DNA from: Solibacillus palustris
GTDB lineage: Bacteria; Bacillota; Bacilli; Bacillales_A; Planococcaceae
Assembly: GCF_022549215.1 (NCBI RefSeq)
Contig: NZ_JAKZFC010000004.1
Span: 124,001 to 188,000 of the forward strand
Length of the DNA: 64,000 nucleotides
Reading direction: 5' to 3'
Shown: positions 25,669 through 35,199 of the stretch, in pieces
Position numbering within the stretch: position 1 is the first letter of the stretch
How the letters are laid out: every line of letters starts with the position of its first letter
The notes under the pieces: generated by a model
What the model was told of the DNA's origin: nothing
The model's database searches: none
What the model saw: the letters and a program-made list of their open reading frames with translations, nothing else
Program-made: the position numbers and the translations under genes

Positions 25669-28482
25669 ATGTCGAACAATGTATTACCTGCAGGTTCTCC
25701 ATGGTCAGCATTCTCTGGTCCTAACTTAGGTTACGTATTAGAGCAATATGACTTATTCCTGCAGTCTCCTGAAGAAGTTGAACCGGAATTAGTACAATTA
25801 TTCCAAGCTTACGGTGGTCCTGTATTTGTGAATGGTCAAGCGCCAGTTGCAACGACTACTGCTGCAGTAGCAGGTTCTGGAGACTACAAAAAAGTATTAG
25901 CTGCAGTTAAACTAGCAGCGTCAATTCGTGAAAACGGTCACTTAGCTGCGGATTTATATCCACTTAAAAACCGAAAATTAGACACTACTCGCATTGAAGA
26001 AAGCGTATTCAATTTAACAGATGCAGACCTTGCTGCTATTCCTGCTGAAGTATTCTTTGCTACAGTACCAGCAGGTGTTACAAATGGTAAGCAAGCAATC
26101 GATTACTTAAAATCAGTTTATGCTGATAAAGTTGGTGTTGAAGTAGCTCACTTACAAAATGCTGAAGAGCGAGCTTGGATTGAAGCACAAGTTGAATCAG
26201 GTGCCTTTAAACAAACATTAGCTGCTGACCAAAAGAAAGCGGTTTTAGAGCGTTTAACTCGTATCGAAAACTTTGAAAAGTTTATTCACAAAACATTTGT
26301 AGGTCAAAAACGTTTCTCAGGTGAAGGTTTAGACTCTCAAATTATTTTATTAGATGAAATCATTAAGGGTTCAGAACAACAAGGCGTTAAAAATGTACGT
26401 ATCGGTATGGCTCACCGTGGCCGTTTAAATGTATTAACACACGTATTAAACAAACCATATGACATGATGTTCTCTGACTTTGCACATGTTTCTAATGATC
26501 TTTTCTTACCAGAAGACGGTAAATTAGAAATTACAAAAGGTTGGACTGGCGACGTTAAATACCACATGGGTGCATCTTACACGTACGATTCTGGTTTAAA
26601 CGTTAAATTAGCATACAACCCATCTCACTTAGAAGTGGGTAACCCATTAGTAATCGGTGGCGTTCGTGCTGCTCAAGATGATACTTCGGCACCAGGCTTT
26701 GCAAAACATGATGATTCTAAAGCTATGGGTATCTTATTACATGGTGATGCTGCTTTCGCAGGTCAAGGTATCGTAACTGAAGGCTTCAACTTCTCACAAG
26801 TTAATGGCTTCAAAACAGGTGGTACTGTACAAATTATCGCCAACAACATGATTGGTTTCACAACGGAATTATTCGATTCACGTTCTTCTAACTACGCATC
26901 TGACCCTGCAAAAGGTTATGATATCCCAGTAGTTCACGTGAATGCGGATAGCCCTGAAACTGTTGCTGCTGTTGGTCGCTTCGTAGCGGCATACCGTGCG
27001 AAGTTCAAAAAAGATATCGTAATCGACCTTATTGGTTACCGTCGTTATGGTCACAATGAAACAGATGATCCGACAGTAACAAACCCAGAAACATATAAAT
27101 TAGTTTCTAAACACGAACCAATTCGTGCTTTATACGGTGCTGAGTTAGCAGCAGCAGGTGTATTATCAGCGGAGGAAGTAAAAGCTATAGATACTAAAAT
27201 CTATGCTGAAATGCAAGCTTCTTACGATTACGTAAAAGCGATGGCAGAAAAAGACGAGCACAAATCGCTTGAAATGCCAGAAGAATTAAAAGTTGAATTC
27301 CCAGCAATCGACACGACTGTTACTGCTGAGCGTTTAGCAAAAGTGAATGAAGATTTACTTGTATTTGCTGATGGTTTCGAGCCACAAAACAAATTAGGTA
27401 AAATTTTAGAAAAACGTCGCGATGCATTTGCAACTGCGAAAATTGACTGGGGTCATGCTGAAACATTAGCATACGCTACAATTACGCAAGACGGCACACC
27501 AGTTCGTTTCACTGGTCAAGATGCACAACGTGGTACGTTCTCTCAACGACACTTAGTATTACATGACAAAAACAACGGTTCTGAGTTCACACCATTACAC
27601 CATGTAGATGGCGTAAAAGCTTCATTCACAGTTTACAACTCGCCACTTACAGAAGCAGGGGTTGTAGGTTATGAATATGGCTACAACTTAGAAAACGAAA
27701 ATATTTTATCTGTATGGGAAGCACAATTCGGTGACTTCGCGAACATGGCACAAGTAATGTTCGATAACTTTATCTCAAGTGCTCGTTCTAAGTGGGGTCA
27801 AAAATCTGGTTTCGTTCTTCTTTTACCACATGGTTATGAAGGTCAAGGCCCAGAACACTCATCTAGCCGTATGGAACGTTTCTTACAATTATCAGCTGAA
27901 AACAACTGGTTCGTAGCAAACTGTTCAAACGCAGGTAACTATTACCACTTATTACGTCGTCAAGCAGGTCTACTTTGTACTGAAGGCGTTCGTCCATTAG
28001 TAGTTGTTTCACCTAAATCGTTATTACGTCACCCATTAGCTGCAGCATCTGCTGAGCAACTTGCAACTGGTCGCTTCCAAGAAGTAATCGAGCAAGAAGG
28101 CTTAGGTAAAAACGTAAAAGCAGTAGAAAAAGTAGTACTTGGTTCAGGTAAAGTAATGATCGACCTTGCTGAACGTGTAAAAGATGGAGAAGGTTTGGAC
28201 CACTTACACATCGTTCGTGTTGAACAAATCTATCCATTCCCAGCAGAGCAAGTGAAAGAAATCATCGCTCGTTTCCCTAACGTAAAAGAAATCGTTTGGG
28301 TACAAGAAGAGCCGAAAAACCAAGGTTCTTGGACATATGTTCTTGAAACATTATATGATATCGCTGAAGGTAAAAAAGTTCGCTATGTAGGTCGTCCTGC
28401 AATGAGCTCAACTTCTGAAGGTGATGGAGATTCACATAAAGCAGCTCAAGCTAAATTAGTGAATGAAGCACTTGAAAAATAA
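25669..28482 (+). CDS. odhA: 2-oxoglutarate dehydrogenase E1 component
   Basis: Thiamine-diphosphate-dependent E1 of the TCA-cycle 2-oxoglutarate dehydrogenase complex, decarboxylating 2-oxoglutarate and passing the succinyl group to E2. It is 937 residues from ATG 25669 (GGAGG 8 nt upstream). An N-terminal E2-docking segment (SAFSGPNLGYVLEQYDLF) is followed by the E1 core: RIGMAHRGRLNVLTHV, HGDAAFAGQGIVTEGFNFS for Mg-ThDP binding, and YRRYGHNETDDP. The C-terminal pyrimidine-binding part has TGQDAQRGTFSQRHLVLHD. odhB follows 91 bp later. Confidence 0.97.
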   Translation: MSNNVLPAGSPWSAFSGPNLGYVLEQYDLFLQSPEEVEPELVQLFQAYGGPVFVNGQAPVATTTAAVAGSGDYKKVLAAVKLAASIRENGHLAADLYPLKNRKLDTTRIEESVFNLTDADLAAIPAEVFFATVPAGVTNGKQAIDYLKSVYADKVGVEVAHLQNAEERAWIEAQVESGAFKQTLAADQKKAVLERLTRIENFEKFIHKTFVGQKRFSGEGLDSQIILLDEIIKGSEQQGVKNVRIGMAHRGRLNVLTHVLNKPYDMMFSDFAHVSNDLFLPEDGKLEITKGWTGDVKYHMGASYTYDSGLNVKLAYNPSHLEVGNPLVIGGVRAAQDDTSAPGFAKHDDSKAMGILLHGDAAFAGQGIVTEGFNFSQVNGFKTGGTVQIIANNMIGFTTELFDSRSSNYASDPAKGYDIPVVHVNADSPETVAAVGRFVAAYRAKFKKDIVIDLIGYRRYGHNETDDPTVTNPETYKLVSKHEPIRALYGAELAAAGVLSAEEVKAIDTKIYAEMQASYDYVKAMAEKDEHKSLEMPEELKVEFPAIDTTVTAERLAKVNEDLLVFADGFEPQNKLGKILEKRRDAFATAKIDWGHAETLAYATITQDGTPVRFTGQDAQRGTFSQRHLVLHDKNNGSEFTPLHHVDGVKASFTVYNSPLTEAGVVGYEYGYNLENENILSVWEAQFGDFANMAQVMFDNFISSARSKWGQKSGFVLLLPHGYEGQGPEHSSSRMERFLQLSAENNWFVANCSNAGNYYHLLRRQAGLLCTEGVRPLVVVSPKSLLRHPLAAASAEQLATGRFQEVIEQEGLGKNVKAVEKVVLGSGKVMIDLAERVKDGEGLDHLHIVRVEQIYPFPAEQVKEIIARFPNVKEIVWVQEEPKNQGSWTYVLETLYDIAEGKKVRYVGRPAMSSTSEGDGDSHKAAQAKLVNEALEK

Positions 28483-28505
28483 TTCGTAATTACTTAATTG
28501 AAATA

Positions 28506-28551
28506 CGGCTACTTCAAAAAAAGGAGTAGCCGGCTATACGAAATGTATAGC
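28506..28551 (+). other. Paired hairpins between odhA and odhB
   Basis: CGGCTACT/AGTAGCCG (28506-28532) and GCTATAC/GTATAGC (28533-28551) lie back to back, ending just before the odhB ribosome binding site. There is no T-tract, so they look like mRNA processing or stability hairpins rather than terminators. Confidence 0.5.
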
Positions 28552-28573
28552 GTTATTAAAGGAGGATATTAAC

Positions 28574-29827
28574 GTGGCTGATATTAAAGTCCCTGAGTTA
28601 GCAGAATCAATTACTGAAGGTACAATTGCCCAGTGGGTGAAAAAAGTTGGAGATCGCGTAGAAAAAGGCGAATTCATCGTAGAATTAGAAACAGATAAAG
28701 TAAACGCTGAAATTATCTCTGAAGAAGCAGGCGTATTAACACAAATTTTAGCTGAAGAAGGCGACACTGTACTTGTAGGTCAAGTAATCGCAGTAGTTGA
28801 AGCTGGCGAAGGCGCAGCACCTGCTCCAGCAGCACCAGCTAAAGAAGAAGCGGCTGCCCCAGCTCCAGCACAAGAAGCTCCAAAAGCAGCAGCACCTGCT
28901 CCAGTAGTAGTTGAAGAAACTTCTGGTGAGCGCGTAATCGCATCTCCAGCAGCTCGTAAATTAGCTCGTGAAAAAGGAATCGACTTAGCTGCGATCTCTC
29001 CAGTAGATCCACAAGGTCGCGTACGTGTACAAGATGTTGCAGCTCACGGTACAGCTCCAGTTGTACAAGCAGCTGCACCAGTAGCAGCTACAGCGGGTCC
29101 AATGATCTTCACGCCAGCTGGTGAAACTGACCGCGTAACAGTTGAAAAAATGTCTCGTCGTCGTCAAACAATTGCAAAACGTTTATTAGAAGTTAAACAA
29201 TCAACTGCAATGTTAACTACATTCAACGAAATCGACATGACGAACATCATGGCATTACGTAAACGTAAACAAGACCAATTCGTGAAAGCAAACGACATCA
29301 AATTAGGTTTCATGTCATTCTTCACTAAAGCTGTAGTTGCAGCACTTAAAAAATATCCATACGTTAACGCTCAAATCAATGGTGATGAAATTCACTTAAA
29401 CAACTTCTTCGATATCGGTATTGCGGTATCAACTGAAGAAGGTTTAGTAGTACCAGTGGTTCGTGATGCTAACGCTAAGAACTTCGCTGAAATCGAGAAA
29501 AACATTGCTGAATTAGCAGGTAAAGCTCGCGACAAAAAATTAGGCTTAAACGACATGGCTGGTGGATCATTCACTATCACAAACGGTGGTGTATTCGGTT
29601 CATTAATGTCTACACCAATCATGAACGGTACACAAGCTGGTATTTTAGGAATGCACTCAATCGTTAACCGCCCTGTAGCTGTAAACGGTGAAGTACAAAT
29701 CCGTCCAATGATGTACGTGGCATTATCTTATGACCACCGTATTATCGATGGTAAAGATTCTGTAGGCTTCTTAAAAACAGTTAAAGAAATGATCGAAAAC
29801 CCAGAAGATTTATTATTAAACTCATAA
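28574..29827 (+). CDS. odhB: Dihydrolipoamide succinyltransferase (E2 of 2-oxoglutarate dehydrogenase)
   Basis: Forms the 24-meric core of the complex and transfers succinyl to CoA. In its 417 residues, a lipoyl domain (1-76) with lipoyl-lysine K42 in [11 protein letters not shown] leads to an Ala/Pro-rich linker (about 78-115), the E1/E3-binding domain (about 123-160, [17 protein letters not shown]) and the acyltransferase domain with H388 and D392 in [13 protein letters not shown] start after AAAGGAGG. The E3 gene is not adjacent, as is usual in Bacillales. Confidence 0.97.
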   Translation: MADIKVPELAESITEGTIAQWVKKVGDRVEKGEFIVELETDKVNAEIISEEAGVLTQILAEEGDTVLVGQVIAVVEAGEGAAPAPAAPAKEEAAAPAPAQEAPKAAAPAPVVVEETSGERVIASPAARKLAREKGIDLAAISPVDPQGRVRVQDVAAHGTAPVVQAAAPVAATAGPMIFTPAGETDRVTVEKMSRRRQTIAKRLLEVKQSTAMLTTFNEIDMTNIMALRKRKQDQFVKANDIKLGFMSFFTKAVVAALKKYPYVNAQINGDEIHLNNFFDIGIAVSTEEGLVVPVVRDANAKNFAEIEKNIAELAGKARDKKLGLNDMAGGSFTITNGGVFGSLMSTPIMNGTQAGILGMHSIVNRPVAVNGEVQIRPMMYVALSYDHRIIDGKDSVGFLKTVKEMIENPEDLLLNS

Positions 29828-29836
29828 TTAACACGG

Positions 29837-29879
29837 AACCCCACAAACACTGTAATATAAGTGTTTGTGGGGTTTTTTT
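29837..29879 (+). terminator. Terminator of the odh operon
   Basis: A 14-bp perfect stem AACCCCACAAACAC/GTGTTTGTGGGGTT followed by seven T. Confidence 0.95.
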
Positions 29880-29922
29880 GTTTGTTTTATAAAGGGGGAA
29901 AAAATCACCTAATAATAGGTGA

Positions 29923-30468
29923 TTAAACAAGATTGATTTTAAGTTCTCTTTTAATTAAAAGCACTCCAGTACCATACACAATAGATATTGCAAAAGGTAC
30001 AAGTATGAAAGCATGATCAACAAAGAAGCCACCTAATATTAGAGCAGAGAAACAGGTTCCTAAAGTAACAAATAAGTAAGATTTACTTTTATAAATCCAT
30101 ATATAAGGTAGAAAATGAGAGCCTGCAAGCAAACCAATTGTGAATGGAAGGTATTCAGGTATGTTCATATACACAATTATAAATACAGGTATATAAAAAG
30201 CTTGAGGAGCTGCAACTATTCCCCCTAAAGTGCCTAAAGGATTGTTAGTAGCGTTTAAATTAACGCCAAGAATTTTACTGATGAAAATGCCAAGAGGAAA
30301 AATGACACCTAAACCAAATATCCAAATTAAATGTACAATTTCTATTGGGAAAACAAAGTACATTAGCATGAAAATTAAAAAGACGACAGCTCCAGATAGC
30401 AAAATTGGGAATCCTTTTTTTGCTTCAAAAATAATTTCTTGTTGTAAACTATCAAGTGTTTTACTCAT
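29923..30468 (-). CDS. Integral membrane protein, DUF7010-like
   Basis: A 181-residue protein with six predicted hydrophobic helices and an N-terminal amphipathic SKTLDSLQQEIIFEAKKGFP. The order of helices and the NNPLGTLGGIVAAPQAFYIP loop fit the DUF7010 family of unknown function. ATG 30468 is preferred over the upstream GTG because AAAGGTG precedes it by 8 nt. A small hairpin (AATCACCT/AGGTGATT, 29895-29916) lies at its 3' end. Alone on the minus strand between two plus-strand operons. Confidence 0.65.
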   Translation of the reverse strand: MSKTLDSLQQEIIFEAKKGFPILLSGAVVFLIFMLMYFVFPIEIVHLIWIFGLGVIFPLGIFISKILGVNLNATNNPLGTLGGIVAAPQAFYIPVFIIVYMNIPEYLPFTIGLLAGSHFLPYIWIYKSKSYLFVTLGTCFSALILGGFFVDHAFILVPFAISIVYGTGVLLIKRELKINLV

Positions 30469-30611
30469 ATACACATCACCTTTCTAAAAATTAGTAGATT
30501 GTCTAAATAATATAACTATTAACTAATATTACCATATATAAACGATTGATGGTAATTAATGTATTATCTTTTTTCGAAGGTTAAGAGGAATTTACAATAG
30601 AAGGGATATTT

Positions 30612-30794
30612 ATGATTCATATAACTAATGTATTTCCAGATTCATTTTGCAGAATATTTAGAAAATATTGCGCGGGAAATAAGTATAGAAATTTCAAAAT
30701 ATTCTGTGCGAAAAATAAAATTCAATTTATTAAAGATAGCTACTACGGAACCGTAATGTGTACTTTATGTAAAAGACATTTAATAAAAGAATAG
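30612..30794 (+). CDS. Small hypothetical protein
   Basis: A 60-residue basic, cysteine-containing protein with a possible C-x2-C (CTLCKRH near the end). ATG has AGAAGGG 7 nt upstream. I do not recognise a family. A weak hairpin with a T-tract (about 30806-30843) follows. Confidence 0.4.
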   Translation: MIHITNVFPDSFCRIFRKYCAGNKYRNFKIFCAKNKIQFIKDSYYGTVMCTLCKRHLIKE

Positions 30795-31167
30795 GTAAGA
30801 TGATGAAGCAACAGTCTGTATTTTGCATGCAGTAGCTTTTTTTATGGTTAAAAACAGAATATTGAATTTCGCATAAAAATCTATTTCGATAGGAAATCGA
30901 AGTCGAACAATCATTGAATTCGATTCACGTAAAGCCTCGCAACAATGAGTGTCAGCACTTATTTTCGTATGACATTAGTATTGTCCGCAGTCAACACGCG
31001 ATAATTTCGACTTTTGGCGTAATGCAATCGGGACATTTTTTTAAGTAGAGAAGCATAATGTATTAGAAGAAATATCGATTTCAAATGTAAGTGTTCATGA
31101 GCGCCGTATATTTAGTTGGGAAAATTGCGTATTCTTAGAAAATCGTTAACTATCTGAAAATTGCTTA
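30795..31167. other. Gap upstream of the lysine riboswitch
   Basis: Weak terminator at the left edge, then about 330 bp of AT-rich sequence with no gene seen. Confidence 0.4.
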
Positions 31168-31196
31168 TTGACGGATATATAACATTAATGTAATAT
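31168..31196 (+). promoter_or_regulatory. Predicted sigma-A promoter of the lysine transporter operon
   Basis: TTGACG (31168-31173) and TAATAT (31191-31196) with a 17-bp spacer, about 40 bp upstream of the riboswitch. Confidence 0.65.
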
Positions 31197-31234
31197 AAAC
31201 ATATCAATTTCATATCAAAACCTCACAAACTCGT

Positions 31235-31412
31235 GAGGTAGAGGCGCGATATTTATTAGTTTTTTATGGAGCCATTGAGCTGGCTAAGAAGTTTGAAAGA
31301 AGGAAATGTCGCCGAAGTGTTGTTAACGCTCGAATTAATAATGCTGGGTCTGTAGTGAATAATTGCAGAACTGTCTCAATCATCATCCCGGATGATTGAG
31401 TTGTGCTATCTC
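31235..31412 (+). ncRNA. Lysine riboswitch (L box)
   Basis: The conserved core is recognisable: GAGGTAGAGGCGC at the 5' side of P1, an AGTTTTTTATGGAGCC arm, TCGCCGAAGTG, AATGCTGGGTCTG and AACTGTC, then helix P5 TCAATCATC/GATGATTGA. P1 is closed by GCTATCTC: GAGGTAG (31235-31241) pairs with CTATCTC (31406-31412). A downstream terminator (31454-31486) is the expected off-switch when lysine binds. An extra hairpin CCTCAC/GTGAGG lies immediately 5' and could compete with P1. Confidence 0.9.
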
Positions 31413-31453
31413 AAAATGGGAATGTAGAGGATTTGGGCTAACTGTACACGTAT

Positions 31454-31486
31454 AACGACCTAAAGACTTCTTTTAGGTCGTTTTTA
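31454..31486 (+). terminator. Riboswitch-controlled terminator
   Basis: Stem AACGACCTAAA/TTTAGGTCGTT (31454-31464, 31472-31482) followed by a T-run, 42 nt after P1 and 45 nt before the first gene. Confidence 0.85.
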
Positions 31487-31530
31487 GTATCTGTAAAACC
31501 CAAAAATTATAAAAAAAGGAGAGATTTGCT

Positions 31531-32361
31531 ATGAAAAAGAAATTATTAATTTTCCTAACAGCGATGATGACAATGCTAGTATTAGCAGCTTGTGGATCAG
31601 GTGATGAAAAAACAGGCGAATCAGGTAAAAAGGTTTTAAAAGTAGGGATGGAGGCAGCATATGCACCATTCAACTGGTCACAAAAAGATGATTCAAACGG
31701 CGGCGTAGCAATTAAAGACTCTAAAGAATATGCAGCAGGTTATGACGTAGAATTCGCGAAAAAAATCGCGGAAGGTTTAGATATGGAATTACAAATTGTT
31801 AAAACAGACTGGGACGGTTTAATCCCATCATTACAATCAGGTGCGATTGATGTAGTAATTGCAGGTATGTCACCAACAGCTGAACGTAAAGATACAATTG
31901 ATTTTTCGGAAAACTATTATACCAGTGATTATGTAATCGTTGTAAAAGCAGATGGACCATATGCAAACGCCACATCATTAGCAGACTTCTCAGGTGCAAA
32001 AATTACAGGTCAGCAAGCTACAACACACTATGATGTAATTGACCAAATTCCTGGCGTAAAAAAACAAGTGGCAGGTACTGACTTTGGTGCAATGCGCGTA
32101 CAATTACAATCAGGTGCAATTGATGCCTATGTATCAGAGCGTCCTGAAGGGATCTCTGCTGAAATGGCTCTTAAAAACATTAAATACATCGTACCAGAGC
32201 CAAACTTCGAAGCTGACCCATCTGCAACAGCTGTAGCAGTAGGTCTAAAAAAAGGCTCAGATTTAACGGAACAAATCAACAAAGTTTTAGCTGAAATTTC
32301 GGAAGAAGAGCGTCAAAAGATAATGGAAGACGCTATTGCAAACCAACCAGCAGCCGAGTAA
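31531..32361 (+). CDS. Lysine-type ABC transporter substrate-binding lipoprotein
   Basis: A 276-residue lipoprotein, exported and anchored at C21 of the LVLAAC lipobox. It is a family 3 solute-binding protein: KVGMEAAYAPFNW at the start of the mature fold, YDVEFAKKIAEGL, WDGLIPSLQSGAIDVVIAGM and ERKDTIDFSENYY. It belongs to the polar amino acid group; the lysine riboswitch upstream points to lysine as substrate (inference). ATG after AAAGGAGAG. The permease and ATPase genes follow. Confidence 0.92.
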   Translation: MKKKLLIFLTAMMTMLVLAACGSGDEKTGESGKKVLKVGMEAAYAPFNWSQKDDSNGGVAIKDSKEYAAGYDVEFAKKIAEGLDMELQIVKTDWDGLIPSLQSGAIDVVIAGMSPTAERKDTIDFSENYYTSDYVIVVKADGPYANATSLADFSGAKITGQQATTHYDVIDQIPGVKKQVAGTDFGAMRVQLQSGAIDAYVSERPEGISAEMALKNIKYIVPEPNFEADPSATAVAVGLKKGSDLTEQINKVLAEISEEERQKIMEDAIANQPAAE

Positions 32362-32375
32362 GCTGCTAAACAAAT

Positions 32376-32413
32376 AGGTTGTCTTGCCGGCAAACGAGCG
32401 AGACAGCCTTTTG
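32376..32413 (+). terminator. Intercistronic attenuating hairpin
   Basis: AGGTTGTCT/AGACAGCCT arms with a TGCCGGCA loop and CTTTTG tail. It likely lowers transcription past the binding-protein gene, giving more of it than of the permease. Confidence 0.6.
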
Positions 32414-32470
32414 TGATTTTTAGGTAAAATTTAATCATGTGAAGTGTGAAAGTATAAGGAGGACTACTCG

Positions 32471-33217
32471 ATGGTATTTTTAGAGTCAGTATGGAGCTTG
32501 TTTACTAACAACTGGGATTTATTCCTACGCGGTGCATGGACAGCATTACTACTTGCAATTATCGGGACAATTTGTGGTACGTTGATCGGATTTTTCATTG
32601 GCATTATGCATACAATTCCACAGCGTAAACGCAATGCAAAAACAGTTATTATAAAAATCTTTAACTTTATTTTGACAGCGTATGTAGAAATTTTCCGTGG
32701 AACGCCAATGATGGTTCAAGCAATGGTAGTATTCTATGGTTTAGTATATTTAGGTGTTGATATTGACCGATTCTTAGCAGCGTCAATTGTAATTAGTTTA
32801 AACACAGGTGCCTATATGGCAGAGTATGTGCGCGGTGGGATTGTGTCAATCGACAAGGGGCAATTTGAAGCAGCACAAGCAATTGGTATGAATCACTTAC
32901 AAACAATGATTCACATCGTTATTCCACAAGTTGCACGAAATATTTTACCGGCAACAGGGAACCAATTCGTAATGAATATTAAAGATTCCTCTGTATTAAG
33001 TGTTATCTCGGTTGTAGAGCTATTCTTCACAGCGAACTCAGTAGCCGGCAGTAACTACCGCTATATCGAATCATTTTTCATCGCAACGGTGCTATACTTC
33101 ATTATGACGTTTGCTGTAACGCGTATTTTACTAATGTTCGAGAAGAAAATGGACGGTCCAGAGAGCTACAAAGTGGAGCTTATTACTGGGAACAAGCTAG
33201 AAAAGGGTGGTGAATAA
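32471..33217 (+). CDS. Lysine-type ABC transporter permease
   Basis: A 248-residue permease of the HisM/GlnP type with about five helices. The coupling-helix motif [20 protein letters not shown] then AQAIGM matches the EAA loop. The subfamily signature [17 protein letters not shown] is present. A homodimer is likely since a single permease gene is found. ATG after AAGGAGG, and its stop lies 1 nt before the ATPase start. Confidence 0.93.
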   Translation: MVFLESVWSLFTNNWDLFLRGAWTALLLAIIGTICGTLIGFFIGIMHTIPQRKRNAKTVIIKIFNFILTAYVEIFRGTPMMVQAMVVFYGLVYLGVDIDRFLAASIVISLNTGAYMAEYVRGGIVSIDKGQFEAAQAIGMNHLQTMIHIVIPQVARNILPATGNQFVMNIKDSSVLSVISVVELFFTANSVAGSNYRYIESFFIATVLYFIMTFAVTRILLMFEKKMDGPESYKVELITGNKLEKGGE

Positions 33218-33218
33218 C

Positions 33219-33953
33219 ATGTCAGTCGTTATTGATATTCAACATTTGAACAAAAAATTTGGTACAAACGAAGTATTAAAAGATATGAATTTCCAAGTAA
33301 ACAAAGGTGAGGTAGTAACGTTAATTGGTTCATCAGGCTCTGGTAAATCAACACTTTTACGCTGCATTAACTTACTAGAAACTCCATCAGCTGGTTCGAT
33401 TATTTACAATGGTGAAAACATCTTAAATGAAGGCCACAATATCGAAAATTACCGTACACATTTAGGCATGGTATTCCAGCAGTTCAACTTATTTAACAAC
33501 TTAGATGTGTTAAACAACTGCATGGTTGGCCAAATGAAAGTATTAAAGCGTTCAAAAGAACAAGCTCAGCAAAATGCGATGAAATATCTTGAATTAGTGG
33601 GTATGTCTGCTTATAAAAATGCCAAGCCAAAGCATTTATCTGGTGGACAGAAGCAGCGTGTTGCAATCGCTCGTGCGCTTGCAATGGATCCAGATGTCAT
33701 GTTGTTCGACGAGCCAACTTCAGCTCTTGACCCAGAAATGGTAGGGGAAGTATTAAAAGTAATGCGTCATTTAGCGGATCAGGGGAACACAATGTTAATT
33801 GTAACGCATGAAATGGAATTCGCAAAAGAAGTTTCAGACCGAATTGTTTTCATGGATAAGGGTGTAATTGTTGAAGAAGGTCATCCATATGACGTACTTG
33901 TAAACCCACAGCATGACCGTACAAAAGAATTCTTAAAACGAACATTACGGTAA
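33219..33953 (+). CDS. Lysine-type ABC transporter ATP-binding protein
   Basis: A 244-residue ABC ATPase of the polar amino acid (GlnQ/HisP) group, powering import. Walker [10 protein letters not shown] (about 36-44), Q-loop MVFQQFNLF, signature [14 protein letters not shown], Walker [15 protein letters not shown] and H-loop THEMEFA are all intact. ATG 33219 is preferred; AAGGGTGG precedes it and an in-frame GTG lies at 33207. The operon ends at the terminator 33982-34010. Confidence 0.95.
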   Translation: MSVVIDIQHLNKKFGTNEVLKDMNFQVNKGEVVTLIGSSGSGKSTLLRCINLLETPSAGSIIYNGENILNEGHNIENYRTHLGMVFQQFNLFNNLDVLNNCMVGQMKVLKRSKEQAQQNAMKYLELVGMSAYKNAKPKHLSGGQKQRVAIARALAMDPDVMLFDEPTSALDPEMVGEVLKVMRHLADQGNTMLIVTHEMEFAKEVSDRIVFMDKGVIVEEGHPYDVLVNPQHDRTKEFLKRTLR

Positions 33954-33981
33954 AGTAATTCTAGCTAATATATTAATATAA

Positions 33982-34010
33982 ATAAGCTCGCAAAATTGCG
34001 AGCTTATTTT
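33982..34010. terminator. Bidirectional terminator
   Basis: Perfect 11-bp stem ATAAGCTCGCA/TGCGAGCTTAT with T-tracts on both strands, between the lysine transporter operon and a convergent small gene. Confidence 0.88.
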
Positions 34011-34099
34011 CGTGAGTTGTATTCGCTTATAAGTATAAAAACAATTGCAAAGGCAATCGCAATGGCGAAAAACCACATCGGAAGGCTACCAAATGCCAT
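34004..34099 (-). CDS. 31-residue single-pass membrane protein
   Basis: Minus-strand frame ATG 34099 to TAA 34004: MAFGSLPMWFFAIAIA, then further hydrophobic residues to ILISEYNSRK. It is one membrane helix with a short polar tail. GAGAGGTGG lies 6-7 nt before the ATG, and its stop overlaps the bidirectional terminator, so it has the layout of a real gene. Function unknown. Confidence 0.6.
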   Translation of the reverse strand: MAFGSLPMWFFAIAIAFAIVFILISEYNSRK

Positions 34100-34247
34100 T
34101 TAATATCCACCTCTCGCTTGTGAGTGTAACACGGAGTATAGAGCCAAATCAAACTTCCAAAAGTAAATTTGACTCTAGACTTTCATCTAGTATGAAAATC
34201 GTATAAAATAAGATAGAATTCATTTACGTAAAAGTGAGGTATTTTTA

Positions 34248-34445
34248 ATGTTACATTTAAAATGGAAAGATGCACCGACAATCCGCACAGTAAAATGTGT
34301 CCACACGAACGCATCAAAATATTTAGTATCAAATGTATTAACAGTTGGTAAAGAGTATGCAGTAAAAAACGAAACAGAAGAGTTCGTATTCGTCATCGAT
34401 AACACAGGCGAAGTTGGCGGTTATTACAAAGAATACTTCGCATAA
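34248..34445 (+). CDS. DUF6501-like small protein
   Basis: A 65-residue protein. Segments VKCVHTNASKYLVSNVLT, GKEYAVKNETEEFVFVIDN and VGGYYKEYF fit the DUF6501 family of small Bacillales proteins, function unknown. ATG follows GTGAGGT. Monocistronic with its own terminator. Confidence 0.75.
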   Translation: MLHLKWKDAPTIRTVKCVHTNASKYLVSNVLTVGKEYAVKNETEEFVFVIDNTGEVGGYYKEYFA

Positions 34446-34458
34446 TGAAACGAAAAAT

Positions 34459-34495
34459 AACACCATTTCTCAAATTTGAGGATTGGTGTTTTTTT
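34459..34495 (+). terminator. Terminator
   Basis: AACACCA/TGGTGTT outer arms and TCAAA/TTTGA inner arms, seven T after. The rest of the 34446-34741 gap holds degenerate repeat copy D. Confidence 0.8.
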
Positions 34496-34527
34496 AAATT
34501 CACTCTGTAGTTTTCCTTTAAAGTGAG

Positions 34528-34580
34528 TCTTGTCACGCACGCGTTGTGATATTTTTAGCATTCGTACTATTATTGCCTAG
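34528..34580. repeat. Dispersed structured repeat, copy D (degenerate)
   Basis: CTTGTCACGCACGCGTTGTGA and ATTTTTAGCATTCGTACTATT align with GTTGTCACACGATGTGACG and ATTTTAGCATTCGTTCCTATT at 59692-59730. The left outer arm is lost. Confidence 0.5.
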
Positions 34581-34741
34581 GTACAGCTCCAACATTTTCC
34601 TCGTACAGACACTTTTTATTGGATATTTATGTTAATGTTGTATTAAAGATTGTGAAGAAATTCCCTTAAACAAATCCAAGTAGGCTAGTTGCATTGAAGA
34701 GGACTAATATCAAAAATATTAACTGAAAAAGGTGACTATAA

Positions 34742-35104
34742 ATGGCGTATAAATCTTTAAAAGAACAGTTATTACAACTAGAGGAAAAATTATTGAAACC
34801 AGAAATCAGGACATCAAAAGAAGAGCTATCTAATCTACTAGCAGACAATTTTTTTGAATTCGGAAGCTCAGGAAAAGTATTATACAAAGACGAAAACATT
34901 GGAGAGATGAGTCTTAGCGTAGTACAAATGAAGTTGAGTGATTTTGAAATTCATCCAATGTCAGAAGAAATCGTTTTAACAACCTATCGAATTTATAACG
35001 AAATGAATAACGAACATTCATTACGCAGTTCGATATGGAAATTAATTGACGGACATTGGAAGATGCATTTTCACCAAGGGACAAAAATTACTTCTTCGCT
35101 CTAA
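34742..35104 (+). CDS. DUF4440 (NTF2-like) domain protein
   Basis: A 120-residue protein of the SnoaL/NTF2-like superfamily, DUF4440 type. An N-terminal helix (LLQLEEKLLKPEIRTSKEEL) is followed by LLADNFFEFGSSGKV and paired strands ending SSIWKLIDGHWKMHFHQGT. Members bind small ligands or act as isomerases; none is assigned here. The ATG at 34742 has AAAGGTG about 6 nt upstream. Confidence 0.78.
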   Translation: MAYKSLKEQLLQLEEKLLKPEIRTSKEELSNLLADNFFEFGSSGKVLYKDENIGEMSLSVVQMKLSDFEIHPMSEEIVLTTYRIYNEMNNEHSLRSSIWKLIDGHWKMHFHQGTKITSSL

Positions 35105-35118
35105 TTAAAATAAGAGTT

Positions 35119-35160
35119 TAAAAAAGCCGAAACCTTGATAAATCAACATTTCGGCTTTTA
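35119..35160. terminator. Bidirectional terminator
   Basis: Stem AAAAGCCGAAA/TTTCGGCTTTT (35122-35132, 35149-35159) between the DUF4440 gene and the convergent telA. Confidence 0.85.
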
Positions 35161-35199
35161 GTAAAATTCAGGCTCAAACACCCTTTTTGGAGCATTCCC

